Of a stretch of DNA of 7,400 nt, positions 7,201-7,400 are shown one piece after another. The notes below the pieces were generated by a model. The model was not told the DNA's origin. It ran no database searches and saw only the letters and a program-made list of their open reading frames with translations. Source of the stretch: Comamonas sp. lk (lineage in GTDB: Bacteria > Pseudomonadota > Gammaproteobacteria > Burkholderiales > Burkholderiaceae_C); assembly GCA_945898105.1 (NCBI GenBank), contig CAMDHL010000100.1:1-7400 (forward strand). The letters are read 5' to 3'. A program made the translations under genes and the position numbers. Numbering within the stretch: position 1 is the stretch's first letter; each line of letters begins with the position of its first letter.

Positions 7201-7400
7201 ATAGGCTGGGGCGCGGACCCTAGCTTTCGCTCTCCGATGGCGATTGCGGTGATTGGCGGTTTGATTACCTCTACCTTGCTGAGTTTGTTGGTGGTGCCGG
7301 CGGTGTTTACCTATATTGATGATCTAGAAGGCTGGCTCAAGCGCATGTTGGGCAGATTGCGCAAGGGGCACAATGCGCCAACGCCTGAATTCGAACGAAC
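4273..7400 (+). CDS. RND efflux permease, HAE1 class (3' end beyond window)
   Basis: This is the proton-driven inner membrane pump of the tripartite system. The frame is open from GTG 4273 to the window end, giving 1042 complete codons. The family is usually about 1020-1060 residues, so only a short tail is missing. It begins MNFSAYSIRNPIPAIMLFAL, the usual cytoplasmic start leading into helix 1. Layout: helix 1 (about 13-31), first large periplasmic domain (about 33-338), helices 2-6 (about 340-495), helix 7 (about 530-551), second large periplasmic domain (about 552-855), and helices 8-12 from about 857. Helix 4 has VGVLVDDAIVEIENI (400-414); Asp405 and Asp406 match the proton-relay pair of AcrB. 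Helix 10 has GIVTKNSILLVDYA with Lys927, and RSRPIVMTT (957-965) opens helix 11, so the relay looks intact. The Asp-Asp pair places it with multidrug/amphiphile pumps, not heavy-metal pumps. It resembles single-permease AcrB/MexB/TriC-like systems. The substrate cannot be read from sequence. Confidence 0.95.
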   Translation, partial: MNFSAYSIRNPIPAIMLFALLTLAGLLAFRGSVVQDFPDIELPIVTVEAGLPGAAPAQMETEVARKIEDAVATLASVKNVYTTVLDGSAVVTVEFVLEKPINEAVNEVRDAVASVRADLPSELRDPSVTKASTAGRVVRTYTVQASGKAGMQVRDDEAISWFVDNTVNKRLRGVPGVGAVKRLGGVYREVRVELDTARMAALGVSALDVSRRLKIVQVEAPGGRGDVSGAEQSVRTIATVQSAQELAQLDLPLPDGRHVRLEQIAKVLDTVSEARAIATQDGAKVVAFEIFRSKGASEVAVAEGARLVVATLQEENPDLRIEAIIDNAEPVQENFKGSMELLYDGALLAILVVWLFLRDWRATFVVSTALPLSVIPTFLGMKYFGYTLNTVTLLSLALVVGVLVDDAIVEIENIARHLRMGKSPFQAAMEAADEIGMAVIATTFALVAVFLPTAFMGGVPGLFFKQFGWTAVLAILASLMVARLLTPMMAAYILRPARMADGAPVLVEPPDGPIMLAYLRVMQWCLRHRLVTAIGAGLFFVGSVSLVGLLPTTFIPPGDRGQTQVTIELAPGSTLAETQKIAEQARKEIAGIEHVVSIFSSIGGGSSGDAFAPGAAAEARRAVLTISAVHRNERKESMQDIDAQIRTRMAEIPGARFNVGSPETGGKLQLVLKSEDPAALMQAAQLVERDLRSLKGIGNINSSASLVRPEIIVRPDNARAADLGVTAASIGETVRVATAGDYDTALSKLNLAQRQVPIRVKLPDAVRADLASIGRLTVPGKNGPVMLAQVADIRMDSGPAQISRLNRNRNVILEVELGKRTLGEVNTEARALPSLANLPPGVAIAELGDAQEMQALFASFGIAMLIGVLCIYGVLVLLFKDFLQPVTILAALPLSIGGAFVLLLITGRALSMPTMIGLIMLMGIVTKNSILLVDYAVLARQAGMERFEALVDACRKRSRPIVMTTIAMGTGMLPLAIGWGADPSFRSPMAIAVIGGLITSTLLSLLVVPAVFTYIDDLEGWLKRMLGRLRKGHNAPTPEFER

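Noticed and set aside
4273..7400. Heavy-metal efflux (HME, CzcA/CusA-like) pump, suggested by the neighbouring metal transporter
   Set aside because: The helix 4 motif is VLVDDAIVEIEN with two adjacent Asp, as in HAE1 multidrug pumps; HME pumps carry a different single-Asp motif. A strong terminator also separates the ZIP gene from this operon.
1..7400. Mobile elements, CRISPR arrays, tRNA or rRNA genes, prophage or defence genes
   Set aside because: No transposase, spaced direct repeats, cloverleaf or other such signatures were seen; gene order and composition look like ordinary chromosomal core and efflux genes.

Overview
The window looks like a chromosomal segment of a fairly GC-rich proteobacterium, most likely a betaproteobacterium of the Burkholderiales. 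This rests on the moderately high GC, the style of the PolI C-terminus, GTG starts behind purine-rich ribosome binding sites, and a Gram-negative tripartite efflux system with a NodT-type outer membrane lipoprotein. The genus cannot be fixed from the sequence alone. All supported genes lie on the + strand.

Layout. Bases 1-241 hold the last 79 codons of DNA polymerase I (polA), with the catalytic His-Asp-Glu motif. Bases 242-604 are a 363-base stretch with no convincing gene but several perfect inverted repeats. It leads directly to the ribosome binding site of a ZIP-family divalent metal transporter (605-1429), which has a histidine-rich cytoplasmic loop and altered residues in its predicted metal site. 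A strong intrinsic terminator (1520-1557) closes that unit.

From about 1584 to beyond the right edge runs a tightly packed operon for an RND-type tripartite efflux pump: outer membrane channel lipoprotein (1584-3053), periplasmic adaptor (3073-4263) and inner membrane RND permease (4273 to past 7400, nearly complete). The gaps are 19 and 9 bases, so the three are almost certainly co-transcribed. The permease has the Asp-Asp pair of the HAE1 (hydrophobic and amphiphilic efflux) class, not the heavy-metal class. The pump therefore probably exports drugs, detergents or other organic compounds using the proton gradient, with the adaptor and channel carrying substrate across the periplasm and outer membrane. 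No regulator gene is visible beside the operon.

I found no clearly new biological system. The points most worth a second look are the structured stretch before the ZIP gene, the substituted ZIP metal site, and the very short interval between the ZIP terminator and the start of the efflux operon.
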